Counted from the stretch's first letter, positions 1 through 9,459 are shown. The stretch is 64,000 nucleotides of DNA from Jejuia sp049889775 (GCA_049889775.1 JBMHCT010000018.1:124001-188000), one strand, 5' to 3'. Notes: generated by a model from the letters alone, not told the origin. Translations and numbers: made by a program.

Positions 1-2399
1 TTAATTGGTATGCTAACTTTAGCTGTATGTTTTTCAAAATCAATATCGGTAATTTCAATATCATGAATTGGCGCATGTTCTTTTTTAAGACGATTAAACA
101 ATCTTCTTTTTTGTCGCCATGTTGTAATTACACCCCATACTCTGTTTTCTTCTGCTGTTGTACCAGAATAACCACTTCTGTAATCGTTAAATGTCCACAT
201 AGATGTCCCTACCACGAATTCATTTTTATTTCTAAAATGTTTCATCCATTCAGAGAAGATTTCTTTATCGGCATTTGGTGATGTGGTTTGAAAAGGGTCG
301 AAACCGTATTCTGAGATAAATACTGGTTTATCTGGCCATTTAGTACGTAATGTATTTAGGATATCTTGTGGTTGTCCTTGCCAACGATACATATTATGCA
401 TAATTAAATCGACATACGTATTGGGGTCTGTTTCTGGAGTATATTCATCTTTTTGTCCAGAATTACTAACACAGGTCACCAATCTGTAAGGATCTAATTC
501 TTGCTTTACATATGCAATGGCTTCCTTTCCATATTCATAATGATTACTTAGCTCATTACCTACACTCCAACCTATAATACTTGGGTGATTAATATCACGC
601 TCTATCATACCTTTTAACCAATACTTAGAAAGAAAGTAATTCTTATCTGACGAAGAAGGCTGCCCAATTCTTTTTGAAACCTTAATGTAAGGCTCATCTA
701 GTGTCAAAATTTCTTCTTCAGTCTTTAATTGCATCCCATTTTCACTAACAACTTTATTAAGTGGTAAATAGGTGGCTCTAAATTCTTCATTATTTAAATC
801 TCTAATGTTGGCTTCTTCAAACAATAAAATGCCTTTTTCATCACATAGATCAATAAGTTTTTCATTTTGTGTACCATGCATAATTCTCATAAAATTGGCA
901 CCAGACTCTTTCATAAGGTCTACATCTTTTTCTAAAACTTCTAATGGTTCTGATGACCCCCAATAACGACTTTCACTTACTCTATTAAACCCTGCTAATC
1001 TTACAGGTTCTCCATTTAAAATCAATTGGGAATCCGTTAATTCTACTTTTCTTATTCCGAAATTATCGGTTCTTTCGTTTAAAACGGTTTCGCCTTCAGA
1101 AATAGTAGTTTCAATCTTATATAACTTAGGATTATCAAAATGCCATAATTCTACATCACCTGCTTTTAATTCAGATTCCAAATGTATTTCATTTGATGTA
1201 TTTGGTTCAATATCAATAACACCGTTTAAGACAGCTATTTCCGAAGCATCAATTATTTTAGAGTTAACGTTAATGCTTCGCTTTTCTGAAGAGTTATTTT
1301 CAATTTTTACTTTTAGCTTTAATTCAGCGGTACCCGTTTTTAAATCTGGCTCCGCATGTATGTATTGGTAATCTATACGAACATCTTTGTTTTTTGTTAG
1401 GGTTACATCTCTAATGATTCCACCCCAATTCCAGGTGGCACCAACAATAGCACTATTATCTGCCTGAACTGCAATAACGTTTTTACCATTAAAATTTAAG
1501 ACATCGGTAACATCAAATTCAAAAGGCGTAAAGCCTCCTCTATTAGCACCGATAAATTTTCCGTTTAGGTACACTTTTGATACGTGGTATACCCCGTCAA
1601 ATTTCAAGTAGTAGCGTTCATCTGAAGCTTTAACCCAACTCTCGGGAATTTCAATTGTTTTTCTATACCAGCCTATTCCTGTATAGTTAGAAAAATCATT
1701 AATCATTCCCCAATGCCCAGGGACTTTTAAATTGTACCAATTAGAGTCATCAAAATTAGTTTTAAACACCTCTTTTGGTTCTTCTTTGGCTGTTAAAAAC
1801 TTCTCTTTGGTTATTGGTTTAAACATTACGGCATCTGCGGCCACATTGCCATTTTGAATAGCCGAAAGTTCTACATAGTTTTTTGCATTACTATTAAATT
1901 CGTAAATACCAAGACTTACCCATTCATTACAAAATACACGCTGACTCACATATTTAGAAGTAATACCTCCTTCATGTTTTATATTGTATTCAGCTGTCAT
2001 ATGGGTAGAAAAAGGATATGTAGTAAACACTTCGTAATACCCAGATGCTTTAAAATTTGGATAAAATCTAAAGTAGGCATCGTCCGTCTTTTTTCCATCT
2101 ACTAAATTATTAGCTGGAAAAAAATGTTGTACATAATCTTCACCATGAAAATTAGAAAATCTTACCTTCTTTTTAGATGGTTTCCATTTACCCCTGATTT
2201 CTACATTAGTATCTCTATTATCAATTACAATATCATCTTCAGTTTCTTTTACATTCAGATAATTAGCGCCTTCACCATAAATCGTGTGGAATTTCCAATC
2301 GCCGTTTAGGGATAGTACATTGGTATCTAAAACTTTTGTTTCAGAATTACATCCTAATAGACATAATGCAATTAATACTAGAAAAATAGGTCGTCTCAT
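1..2399 (-). CDS. GH2-family glycoside hydrolase lipoprotein, 3' end cut by window edge
   Basis: About 799 codons are visible and the frame is still open at base 1. The start ATG (2397-2399) begins a lipoprotein signal ending LLGC, so the enzyme is probably anchored on the outer or periplasmic membrane. Residues ~55-190 resemble the golvesin/xanthan-lyase carbohydrate-binding-like domain: they hold a Y-x-P-N-x-K-x-S-G-Y-Y pattern, a central NEWVSLG and a final ADAVMFKP. The GH2 sugar-binding, immunoglobulin-like and TIM-barrel domains follow. The general acid/base lies in GNELSN (Glu616) and the nucleophile in ISEYGF (Glu697). The family cleaves beta-galactosides, beta-glucuronides or beta-mannosides; which one cannot be told here. 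It is the last gene seen of an operon with the FAD oxidoreductase and the symporter, 14 bp after the oxidoreductase stop. Confidence 0.9.
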   Translation of the reverse strand, partial: MRRPIFLVLIALCLLGCNSETKVLDTNVLSLNGDWKFHTIYGEGANYLNVKETEDDIVIDNRDTNVEIRGKWKPSKKKVRFSNFHGEDYVQHFFPANNLVDGKKTDDAYFRFYPNFKASGYYEVFTTYPFSTHMTAEYNIKHEGGITSKYVSQRVFCNEWVSLGIYEFNSNAKNYVELSAIQNGNVAADAVMFKPITKEKFLTAKEEPKEVFKTNFDDSNWYNLKVPGHWGMINDFSNYTGIGWYRKTIEIPESWVKASDERYYLKFDGVYHVSKVYLNGKFIGANRGGFTPFEFDVTDVLNFNGKNVIAVQADNSAIVGATWNWGGIIRDVTLTKNKDVRIDYQYIHAEPDLKTGTAELKLKVKIENNSSEKRSINVNSKIIDASEIAVLNGVIDIEPNTSNEIHLESELKAGDVELWHFDNPKLYKIETTISEGETVLNERTDNFGIRKVELTDSQLILNGEPVRLAGFNRVSESRYWGSSEPLEVLEKDVDLMKESGANFMRIMHGTQNEKLIDLCDEKGILLFEEANIRDLNNEEFRATYLPLNKVVSENGMQLKTEEEILTLDEPYIKVSKRIGQPSSSDKNYFLSKYWLKGMIERDINHPSIIGWSVGNELSNHYEYGKEAIAYVKQELDPYRLVTCVSNSGQKDEYTPETDPNTYVDLIMHNMYRWQGQPQDILNTLRTKWPDKPVFISEYGFDPFQTTSPNADKEIFSEWMKHFRNKNEFVVGTSMWTFNDYRSGYSGTTAEENRVWGVITTWRQKRRLFNRLKKEHAPIHDIEITDIDFEKHTAKVSIPI

Positions 2400-2413
2400 A
2401 TTTAGTGTAGTGT

Positions 2414-4693
2414 TTATTGGCATAGTATTTCAAAAATTGCTGCTGGCACATCTTCTGATGGATGCTCAACTTCAACAACAAAACCATTTAGGTTAAGAGG
2501 TGCTTCTGGTTTAAATGTATTTATAGCTTGATAATTACCTTCAACAGTATGAAGGACATTTCCATCTAGGTCTTTTATTTCATAATTTCTAACACAAAAC
2601 GGTACAACTTCTTCTGGGTGCCCCATAAGTGTTGATTCCATGGCATGGTCATAATCAGGGTCTAAAAACAATTTAATTTCTGAAATGGTTTTAGGCGCAT
2701 CCCACTCAATCTTAAGTGTTGGGTTTTCATCATTTAAATCAGCAGCCCAAGCGTTCGCTTCTTTCCGAGGGCGCACGTAACCATTACCTATATTGTCACT
2801 ATTGAAAGACTGGATAGCTGGTGAAATTTCCATGGCTATATTATGTCCATCTGGTCTTCTGTGTGGTATCCAGAATTCAAACTCATCTACACCAATATCT
2901 GCTGGTGGCGTTTGTTTTCCGTTATTAGACACTGCTTTATTTACACCGTTAAATACAGAAAGTACTCCTGTATAACGTTTATTACTCGTTTTTATACTAA
3001 CGCTTTCGTTTTTCATAAACGTTACAAAACCATATTGGTCTACTGGTACACCTTCTGAAAAACTAACGGTAATGTATTGCTCTCCTTTTTCTAATGGAAT
3101 TGTTTGCGTTTCTAAAACAACTTCTGGTGTATAGTTTGTGGCTTTTTCTGAAGTACGCAATTGTACTTCTAAAGCTGTAGCTTCGTCGGCATTTACTAGT
3201 ACTTTAAATTGATACTCTTTACTTGCCTCCATTGGCAATAGTTGTGCAGCAGATATATTCAGTTGAAACCAATTACCATCAAACGGAATTTCTGAAAGTT
3301 CTAAATTTGATGATGCTGAAATAGATGCCTCATTAATTAAATTAGAATCTAATTTTATTGGAATATTAGGAATACTTTGTCCTTCAATATTCAGTTCGTT
3401 TTGTAATTCTTCTAAAGTACCATTTTTAAGAATATCAGCAGGTTTAATCTCTTTTTCAACACATAAAGATGCTGCCATACCAACGGCTTGCGCACATAAT
3501 CCTGTTGTTGCCATAACACGTGTAGAACCAAAAGCAACGTGGGTTGCGCTAATAATACGCCCCGCTAAAAAGAGGTTATCAATATCTTTACTTACAAACG
3601 AACGATACGGAATTTGATATATCCCTTTAGAATGCCACTGTGTACACCCTGAAAGTTCACTATACACACCATCAGCTGGATGTAAATCTATAGCCCAACC
3701 TCCATGCGCTATGGCATCATCAAACTCTTGTTGACCAATGACATCTTGTTGTTTCATCATGTATAAGCCTTCAAATCGGCGGCTTTCACGCTTTCCTGGT
3801 ATGGTACCTACCCATTCTAAAGTCATGTTATCTACATCTTCAAACTCCCCTGAATTTTTAATGTAATCCCATACGCCATAAATCACTTTCCAAAGCTCGT
3901 ATTTAATTTCTTCGGTATCATGAATCGTGTCATGGCGTCCGCCATATTCAAACCACCAAAAACGACACCCTTTATCATCTTTACCAATGGCTTTATACCT
4001 TGGAATTGCTTTAATATCTTTTAATGCAAAATCTGGCGCTTTAAATTTTACAGGTTTGTCTGTGTTTTTACTGTAGAAATACATGGAATGCCCAAGCAAT
4101 TCTCCATAAGATTTATCTGGTGCAAATAATTCTCCAAACTCTTCTTTAGGTTCGGCTCCCATTCTAAAAGAGGCACCTGCTTTAAATGCCACAATACCAT
4201 CACCCGACGCATCACAAAACAGAGGTGCTTTTACCACATACTCTGTTGAATTTTGCGGGTTAAATGCCTTTATTGACTCTATTTGTGTGTCACTCGATTT
4301 ATTTACATCATAAACGCTTGTGTTAAGTAGAAGCGTAATATTTTCTTCGTTTAAAACTTTTTCGAGTAAAACGGTGTCAAAAATCACAGCATTTCCTTCT
4401 GGATTTCTGTAAAGATTCTCTACCAGAACCTCATCCATCACCCCACCTTCACGAGACCAACGGTTGTTATTTCCCATATGAGATGTGGCACCTAAAATCC
4501 AAAGTCTTACTTCAGAAGATGCATTACCTCCCAAAACAGGTCTATCTTGAATTAATACTACTTTAGTCCCTTTTCTAGCTGCAGTAATAGCAGCACAAAC
4601 GCCAGCTGTTCCTCCTCCAGTAATAGCTAAATCACAAGCTAATTCTACTATTTTGCTTTCTCTTTTTTCTTTATTGAATGTTCCTACAATCAT
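2414..4693 (-). CDS. FAD-dependent oxidoreductase with C-terminal discoidin-like domain
   Basis: The protein has 759 residues. A dinucleotide-binding motif GGGTAGVCAA sits at residues ~26-35, followed by GGNASSEVRLW, typical of the FAD_oxidored family (PF12831) common in polysaccharide-degrading Bacteroidota. The oxidoreductase part covers roughly residues 15-440. The rest looks like beta-sandwich modules, the last (~640-759) resembling an F5/8 type C (discoidin) fold. No signal peptide is visible, so it is probably cytoplasmic. It lies between the symporter gene (18 bp upstream) and the GH2 gene and is surely cotranscribed with them. The reaction is unknown; oxidation of an imported sugar or sugar acid is an inference from context. 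The ATG start leaves 20 residues before the first beta strand, which is reasonable. Confidence 0.85.
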   Translation of the reverse strand: MIVGTFNKEKRESKIVELACDLAITGGGTAGVCAAITAARKGTKVVLIQDRPVLGGNASSEVRLWILGATSHMGNNNRWSREGGVMDEVLVENLYRNPEGNAVIFDTVLLEKVLNEENITLLLNTSVYDVNKSSDTQIESIKAFNPQNSTEYVVKAPLFCDASGDGIVAFKAGASFRMGAEPKEEFGELFAPDKSYGELLGHSMYFYSKNTDKPVKFKAPDFALKDIKAIPRYKAIGKDDKGCRFWWFEYGGRHDTIHDTEEIKYELWKVIYGVWDYIKNSGEFEDVDNMTLEWVGTIPGKRESRRFEGLYMMKQQDVIGQQEFDDAIAHGGWAIDLHPADGVYSELSGCTQWHSKGIYQIPYRSFVSKDIDNLFLAGRIISATHVAFGSTRVMATTGLCAQAVGMAASLCVEKEIKPADILKNGTLEELQNELNIEGQSIPNIPIKLDSNLINEASISASSNLELSEIPFDGNWFQLNISAAQLLPMEASKEYQFKVLVNADEATALEVQLRTSEKATNYTPEVVLETQTIPLEKGEQYITVSFSEGVPVDQYGFVTFMKNESVSIKTSNKRYTGVLSVFNGVNKAVSNNGKQTPPADIGVDEFEFWIPHRRPDGHNIAMEISPAIQSFNSDNIGNGYVRPRKEANAWAADLNDENPTLKIEWDAPKTISEIKLFLDPDYDHAMESTLMGHPEEVVPFCVRNYEIKDLDGNVLHTVEGNYQAINTFKPEAPLNLNGFVVEVEHPSEDVPAAIFEILCQ

Positions 4694-4711
4694 TGCAACG
4701 CAATTATATTT

Positions 4712-6358
4712 CTATTTTGATTTTTTAATTATGAATAATCCTAGAAGTAGAATGGCTGCTCCCATACCACCAACTAGAAACTTAGCAGATCCTGCCATAA
4801 AGCATAGAATTAGCACTAAGATACCTGTAGCAGCTACTCCCATGCCTATTACTTTAGTTCCTTTTTTGTTGCTATTAGTATCTGCAGTTTCATCAGAAGT
4901 ATTTTCTTTGGATTCTACAATATCTAGGTAGTTTGTATATTGAGATATACTACTTTTAGATTGAATTAAGTAAATTTCTAAAATGGCTAATAATACTATT
5001 GGAATTCCCATACCAACAACCATTTCCATAGCGCGACCTAAAGTAACTCCAATTAAATCTGGCGCAAAAAATTTAAAAAAGGCATTAATTGCTAGAGAAA
5101 TAAAAGTTACAGCCAATACAGATTTTCCTGTTTGACATTTTGAAAACAACGCCCACAACGGAGGTAAAAACATGGCGCCACCAGTAAGAGCAGCAACCGA
5201 CATAACCACTTCTACAATACCGCCAAAGTAAGGCACCAAAAGCGCAATTATTATGGTTAATACACCTAGCAAGACCGTTGCAATACGTCCAACTTTTACC
5301 AGTCCTTCGTTTGAAGTATTTGGAAACATGGTTTTATAAATATCGTTTGCCAAAACACCTGCCGAAATATTTAAAGTTGTATTTACAGAACTTGATGTAG
5401 CGAATACCATTCCCCCTAACATTAATCCTAACATTCCAATTGGTAGCACTTCTTTACACATTAAAAGGTATGCGCCTTCATCTGCCAATTCACCCAATTC
5501 TGGGTTTAAAACCCTGTAAATCATTGGTGGTAACATCCAAATTAATGGACTTATGGTGTATAAAGCACCAAAAAGCCAACCTACTTTTTTAGCATCTTTA
5601 GGCGTTGCTACACTGGTGTAACGTTGTACATATGCCCAGTTTCCTGCAATAAAAAACAAGTTATACAAACCAAAAGCTATCATGAACACCCAACTGTATT
5701 CAGAGTTTGTAAACTCAAAGAAATGCTCTGGTGCTTTTTCAATAAAATTACTTATACCATCTACTTTCTTAAATGAAAGTGGCAATACAATTAAAACAGC
5801 TGCTGTTAACACTATAAATTGTAAAACATCGGTAACAATTACGGCCCAAAGACCGCCAACAGCGGTATACACAAGTATTAAAATACCAAGTACAATTACA
5901 CTTGTAGAAATAGGTATACCCGTAGAAACTTCCACAATTTTAGCCACTGGATATAAAAATGCTCCCGTTGTAAATATTGAAATGAATAAAAACAGATAGG
6001 TATAAATTTTTTGGATAGAAACCCCCAATCTGTCGGCAATAAATTCTGCAGCAGTTAATGCTTTGGTTTTTTGCCATTTAGGTGCTATAAAGAACCCAAT
6101 TATAATGCCTGCGACACACATCGTCCATTGTATTGTAACTGCCACCCAACCACTAGAATATGCAATAGACCCCCAAACCACAAATGTACCTGCAGAAAAG
6201 AAACTCATAAATAAAGAAAGGCCGCTCATCCACCATGGTAAAGCGCCTCCCGCAGCAAAAAAAGACTTCATGTTTTTGCCTGCTTTAGAGAAACTCATTC
6301 CGCAGATAAAAACTAAAAGTGTAAATACCAGAATAACGGCAATATCAATATTCGACAT
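4712..6358 (-). CDS. Sodium:solute symporter (SSS family)
   Basis: The protein has 548 residues with about 14 hydrophobic segments spread over its whole length, as expected for the SSS family (PF00474) that couples sodium influx to uptake of sugars, sugar acids or similar small solutes. The N-terminus (FTLLVFICGMSFSKAGKNMK, then FAAGGALPWWMSGLSLFMS) and the region around TAVGGLWAVIVTDVLQF are typical of sugar-type members. It is the first gene of a minus-strand operon and diverges from the LacI-type regulator gene. Its start is 64 bp from the nearer operator, so repression or activation by that regulator is likely. The substrate is probably the product of the GH2 enzyme and the sulfatase; this is inferred from position only. 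Confidence 0.9.
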   Translation of the reverse strand: MSNIDIAVILVFTLLVFICGMSFSKAGKNMKSFFAAGGALPWWMSGLSLFMSFFSAGTFVVWGSIAYSSGWVAVTIQWTMCVAGIIIGFFIAPKWQKTKALTAAEFIADRLGVSIQKIYTYLFLFISIFTTGAFLYPVAKIVEVSTGIPISTSVIVLGILILVYTAVGGLWAVIVTDVLQFIVLTAAVLIVLPLSFKKVDGISNFIEKAPEHFFEFTNSEYSWVFMIAFGLYNLFFIAGNWAYVQRYTSVATPKDAKKVGWLFGALYTISPLIWMLPPMIYRVLNPELGELADEGAYLLMCKEVLPIGMLGLMLGGMVFATSSSVNTTLNISAGVLANDIYKTMFPNTSNEGLVKVGRIATVLLGVLTIIIALLVPYFGGIVEVVMSVAALTGGAMFLPPLWALFSKCQTGKSVLAVTFISLAINAFFKFFAPDLIGVTLGRAMEMVVGMGIPIVLLAILEIYLIQSKSSISQYTNYLDIVESKENTSDETADTNSNKKGTKVIGMGVAATGILVLILCFMAGSAKFLVGGMGAAILLLGLFIIKKSK

Positions 6359-6383
6359 TAGGAGTTAGTTTAGTTGTTTCAAC

Positions 6384-6417
6384 CAAATTAAACAATTAAC
6401 TTACTACTTCTACCAAA
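6384..6417 (-). promoter_or_regulatory. Candidate promoter of the symporter-oxidoreductase-GH2 operon
   Basis: Read on the minus strand, TTTG (6414-6417) is followed after 22 bases by TTAATTTG (6384-6391), close to the Bacteroidota -33 TTTG / -7 TAnnTTTG consensus. The predicted transcript would start about 20 bases before the symporter ATG. The match is imperfect (TT instead of TA), so this is a suggestion only. Confidence 0.4.
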
Positions 6418-6422
6418 TCAAG

Positions 6423-6442
6423 TTTCGGAAACGTTACCGAAA
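6423..6442. promoter_or_regulatory. LacI-family operator, site 1
   Basis: TTTCGGAAACGTTACCGAAA is a palindrome with one mismatched pair around a central AACGTT. The CG-centred even palindrome is the usual LacI/GalR operator type. It lies between the divergent symporter operon and the lacI-type gene, just upstream of the candidate -33 box of the symporter operon. Confidence 0.7.
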
Positions 6443-6452
6443 CTAAAATAAT

Positions 6453-6472
6453 TTCCGATAACGTTTCCGAAA
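6453..6472. promoter_or_regulatory. LacI-family operator, site 2
   Basis: TTCCGATAACGTTTCCGAAA repeats the AACGTT core of site 1 with three mismatched pairs. Its centre is exactly 30 bp from that of site 1, about three helical turns, so two dimers could bind the same face. It is 37 bp before the regulator ATG, which suggests autoregulation as well. Confidence 0.65.
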
Positions 6473-6508
6473 AAGATAAAATGACTTATTTTGTAAAAAA
6501 TAGTTCTA

Positions 6509-7522
6509 ATGAAAAGTATTACGATTAAAGATGTTGCTAAAGCTTTAAATGTATCTATTTCTACAGTATCAAGGGCATTTAACAATAAATATGATATCAA
6601 TCCAAATACCCGTGATTTGATTCTTAAAAAAGCTAAAGAATTGGGGTATCAGCCTAACCCGATTGCCAGAAAATTAATTCAGAAGCGATCATATAATATT
6701 GGTATTGTGGTTCCTGAATTTATCCATTCGTTTTTTCCAAAAGTAATTATTGGCGCCCAAGAAGTGCTCATTGAAAAAGGTTACCAAGTGCTTATAATGC
6801 AATCTGATGAATCCTCTATAACAGAATTGCGTAATACAAAAACACTTGTAAACAACATGGTGGATGGCTTAATTATTTCATTGTGCGCAGAGGATAAGAA
6901 TGTAGAATACTACAAATCACTCGTTTCAACAGAAATACCTATCGTTTTTTTCAATAGAACACTTGAAGAAATTGAAGCCCCAAAAGTACTATTTGATGAC
7001 TATAAATGGGCGCTTTTTACTACAGAACATCTTATAAGACAGGGCTATACAAGAATTATTCATTTGGCAGGTGATATGAATCTAACGCTTACTAAAAATA
7101 GGATAAAAGGGTTTAAAGATGCTCATCGAAAATATAAATTAGATGATTTCAAAATAATTCATTCCGGTTTTGGCATGATAGATGGAGAAGTTACCGCAAA
7201 AACATTAATAGACAAAAACGAAGTACCGCAAGCCATTTTTGCCTCAAGCGATTATTGCGCAATTGGGGCAATGAAAACATTTAAAAGCTTTGGATATATC
7301 ATACCAAAAGATATCGCCATATGCGGCTTTAGCGAATCTGATATGTCTCGGCATATTTCACCACCACTAACTTCGGTGGAACAACCTACACATCTTATTG
7401 GACAAACTGCTGCTAATCTATTAATTGAACAGATTGAAAATAAAAAAGCCTTCATTCCACAAACCATTAAACTAAATGGAAGTCTTAATATTCGTGAATC
7501 ATCCGTTAAGCTAAATATTTAG
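6509..7522 (+). CDS. LacI/GalR-family transcriptional regulator
   Basis: The protein has 337 residues. Residues 3-55 form the LacI helix-turn-helix and hinge: IKDVAKALNVSISTVSRAFN, then NPNTRDLILKKAKELGYQPN. A periplasmic-binding-protein-like sugar-sensing domain follows from residue ~60 (YNIGIVVPEF) to the end (SVEQPTHLIGQTAANLL). It is divergent from the symporter operon, and two AACGTT-centred palindromes lie in the gap, so it very probably controls that operon and itself. The effector would be a sugar derived from the substrate of this locus. Length and domain order are those of a normal family member. Confidence 0.93.
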   Translation: MKSITIKDVAKALNVSISTVSRAFNNKYDINPNTRDLILKKAKELGYQPNPIARKLIQKRSYNIGIVVPEFIHSFFPKVIIGAQEVLIEKGYQVLIMQSDESSITELRNTKTLVNNMVDGLIISLCAEDKNVEYYKSLVSTEIPIVFFNRTLEEIEAPKVLFDDYKWALFTTEHLIRQGYTRIIHLAGDMNLTLTKNRIKGFKDAHRKYKLDDFKIIHSGFGMIDGEVTAKTLIDKNEVPQAIFASSDYCAIGAMKTFKSFGYIIPKDIAICGFSESDMSRHISPPLTSVEQPTHLIGQTAANLLIEQIENKKAFIPQTIKLNGSLNIRESSVKLNI

Positions 7523-7571
7523 ATTGACCGTATCAATCTGATAATATAAAAAACTATGAGCAGGAAAATAA

Positions 7572-7599
7572 AAGGCTATACAAAAACTTGTATGGCCTT
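7572..7599. terminator. Terminator hairpin between convergent regulator and sulfatase genes
   Basis: AAGGCTATACAA (7572-7583) pairs with TTGTATGGCCTT (7588-7599) over 12 bp with one G-T pair and a loop of four bases. T-rich sequence follows better on the minus strand, so it ends the sulfatase message and probably also the regulator message. Confidence 0.75.
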
Positions 7600-7621
7600 C
7601 CATTATATTTAATAAGTCAAA

Positions 7622-9184
7622 TTACTTTAGTTCCAACTCTTTAATCTCTGTGTTAGATTCTCCCCTAATTAAGGTGTAAATCTTTTTCATTTCTGCCAAT
7701 TTTTCTGGGTTGGAGTCTACTAAATTCGTTTGTTGTCCTAAATCGTCATTTAGATTATACAATAAAGGTTCTTCACTGTTACCTAGTTCTATATTAACCT
7801 GTGTATTTAAAGCTTTACCCTTATAAGGAGGTATAAAAGCCCAATCTCCATGTCTCAAGGCTGTTCTAGCTCCCGCTTCTATTACCAAATTCTCTCTGCC
7901 TTTTTCTGAAATTCCCAAAAGCGCATCTAGAACATCTTTACTATCCGTTGAAGTTTCTTCAGTTCCCACTAAACTAGCTATAGAAGCTAACAAATCCATT
8001 TGGCAAACTAAAGCATCAGATACCTTAGGTTCTATTTTTCCTTCCCAATAGGTAATGAAAGGTACTCTTGTTCCCGCTTCAAAAAGGCTGTATTTACCGC
8101 CTCGAAGCCCGCCTTTTGGATCGTGATCACCTAATTTTTCAACTGCATCATCAAAATAACCATCATTTAAAACCGGCCCATTATCACTAGAAAAAACAAT
8201 AAGTGTATTTTCTAAAATACCTTCATCTTTTAAAGTTTTAACAAACTCACCAATACACCAATCTGCCTCTAATATCACATCTCCTCTTGGTCCCATTCCA
8301 GATTTACCTACAAATCTTGGGTGCGGTGTACGTGGTACATGAGGTTGTTGCAATGCATAATACAAAAAGAATGGCTTTTCTTTATGCGCCATCACATAAT
8401 CTTGAGCTCTTTTTAAAAAGTTATCTGCCATATCAATATCGCTCCATTTAGCACTTTCACCACCCTTCATATACCCAATTCTTGGAATTCCATTAACAAT
8501 GCTATTATTATGACCATGATGCCATTTCATTGTTGTTAGCTCTGGGTTATCTTTACCTGTTGGCTCTCCTTCAAAATTCTTTTTATAGCTTACTTCGATG
8601 GGATCGTTAAGATCTAAATTTGCAACATTACCGTTTTCTATATAAACTGTTGGTACTCTATCTTGTGTTGCAGCAAGAATATAGGATTCATCAAAACCAA
8701 CTTCGTTTGGTCCGGGTGATACATGTTCATTCCAATTTACGTTACCAGAACCTAGACCTAAATGCCATTTACCAACAATAGCCGTTTGATAACCTTGAGC
8801 TTTCAACATTTTAGGCAGTGTTTGTTGTTCTGTGCTTATTAAAAGTGGCGCCGTACCGGGTAAAATTTTTGCATTCTTGTTACGCCAAGGATATACTCCC
8901 GTTAAAAGTGCGTAACGACTAGGTGTGCAGGTTGCTGAAGACGCATATCCATTTGTGAATTTAACACCTCCATTTGCCAAAGCATCTATATTTGGTGTTT
9001 GTAATTCAGTTGCACCGTAAGAACTCAAATCGCCATAACCCAAATCATCCAAATAAATAACGACAATATTTGGTTTAGCAATTTCTTCGGTAGATTCTGT
9101 TGTAGAGGCTTTAGGTGTTTCTTTACAACTTATTGAGAAGCATAAAATTGAAAGAAATAAAATAAGATGTTTTAATCTTTTCAT
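7622..9184 (-). CDS. Formylglycine-dependent sulfatase, lipoprotein
   Basis: The protein has 520 residues. A lipoprotein signal ends at Cys20 (CFSISC). The sulfatase core starts at ~39 with NIVVIYLDDLGYGD, in which Asp46 and Asp47 are metal ligands. The formylglycine motif C-T-P-S-R is at Cys86, which a formylglycine-generating enzyme (not in this window) would oxidise. Further family blocks are GKWHLG, QQPHVPRTPHPRF and FSSDNGP. It belongs to the S1 sulfatases that release sulfate from polysaccharides, often annotated as arylsulfatase. It faces the regulator gene and is not in the same operon as the symporter. No copy of the AACGTT palindrome was seen in its upstream gap, so co-regulation is unproven. 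The substrate is unknown. Confidence 0.92.
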   Translation of the reverse strand: MKRLKHLILFLSILCFSISCKETPKASTTESTEEIAKPNIVVIYLDDLGYGDLSSYGATELQTPNIDALANGGVKFTNGYASSATCTPSRYALLTGVYPWRNKNAKILPGTAPLLISTEQQTLPKMLKAQGYQTAIVGKWHLGLGSGNVNWNEHVSPGPNEVGFDESYILAATQDRVPTVYIENGNVANLDLNDPIEVSYKKNFEGEPTGKDNPELTTMKWHHGHNNSIVNGIPRIGYMKGGESAKWSDIDMADNFLKRAQDYVMAHKEKPFFLYYALQQPHVPRTPHPRFVGKSGMGPRGDVILEADWCIGEFVKTLKDEGILENTLIVFSSDNGPVLNDGYFDDAVEKLGDHDPKGGLRGGKYSLFEAGTRVPFITYWEGKIEPKVSDALVCQMDLLASIASLVGTEETSTDSKDVLDALLGISEKGRENLVIEAGARTALRHGDWAFIPPYKGKALNTQVNIELGNSEEPLLYNLNDDLGQQTNLVDSNPEKLAEMKKIYTLIRGESNTEIKELELK

Positions 9185-9378
9185 GGTTTAATATTTAGAA
9201 TAGAAGTTTAATGCATCGAAAGTACTCATTTTTCTGATGTTTTTTAAGTTTTATAATTAAAATGATATTTTATCAATACGTCCTTAGGCTCATCATATTC
9301 AGGATTGAATAATACAATTGGTATTTGAAATATTTACTTACAAAAGCAGCGTGCATTTTATTAAATTTATACATTTTA

Positions 9379-9401
9379 TCGATTTTTCTTGCATTTAATA
9401 G
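9379..9401 (+). promoter_or_regulatory. Shared 23-bp promoter-like motif, copy 1
   Basis: The site starts TCGATTTTTCTTG and continues with CATTTAATAG. Near-identical copies occur at 12717-12739 and 16981-17003. Its distance to the start codon of the next gene (81 bp) is almost the same as in the other two (85 and 83 bp). The T-rich part sits where a -7 TAnnTTTG box would be. A further shared stretch beginning TAATTAG (9428) is found in the leader of the 2644-residue protein gene. Confidence 0.6.
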
Positions 9402-9459
9402 ATAATATTTCCTATAATTGCTGTAAGTAATTAGCCCCAAACTAAAACTTAACCCGCAA

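Noticed and set aside
2843..3058. Open frames opposite to or shifted within the large genes (for example here and at 18188-18838 minus strand)
   Set aside because: They lie wholly inside well-supported genes, lack family features and follow from repeat or codon composition.
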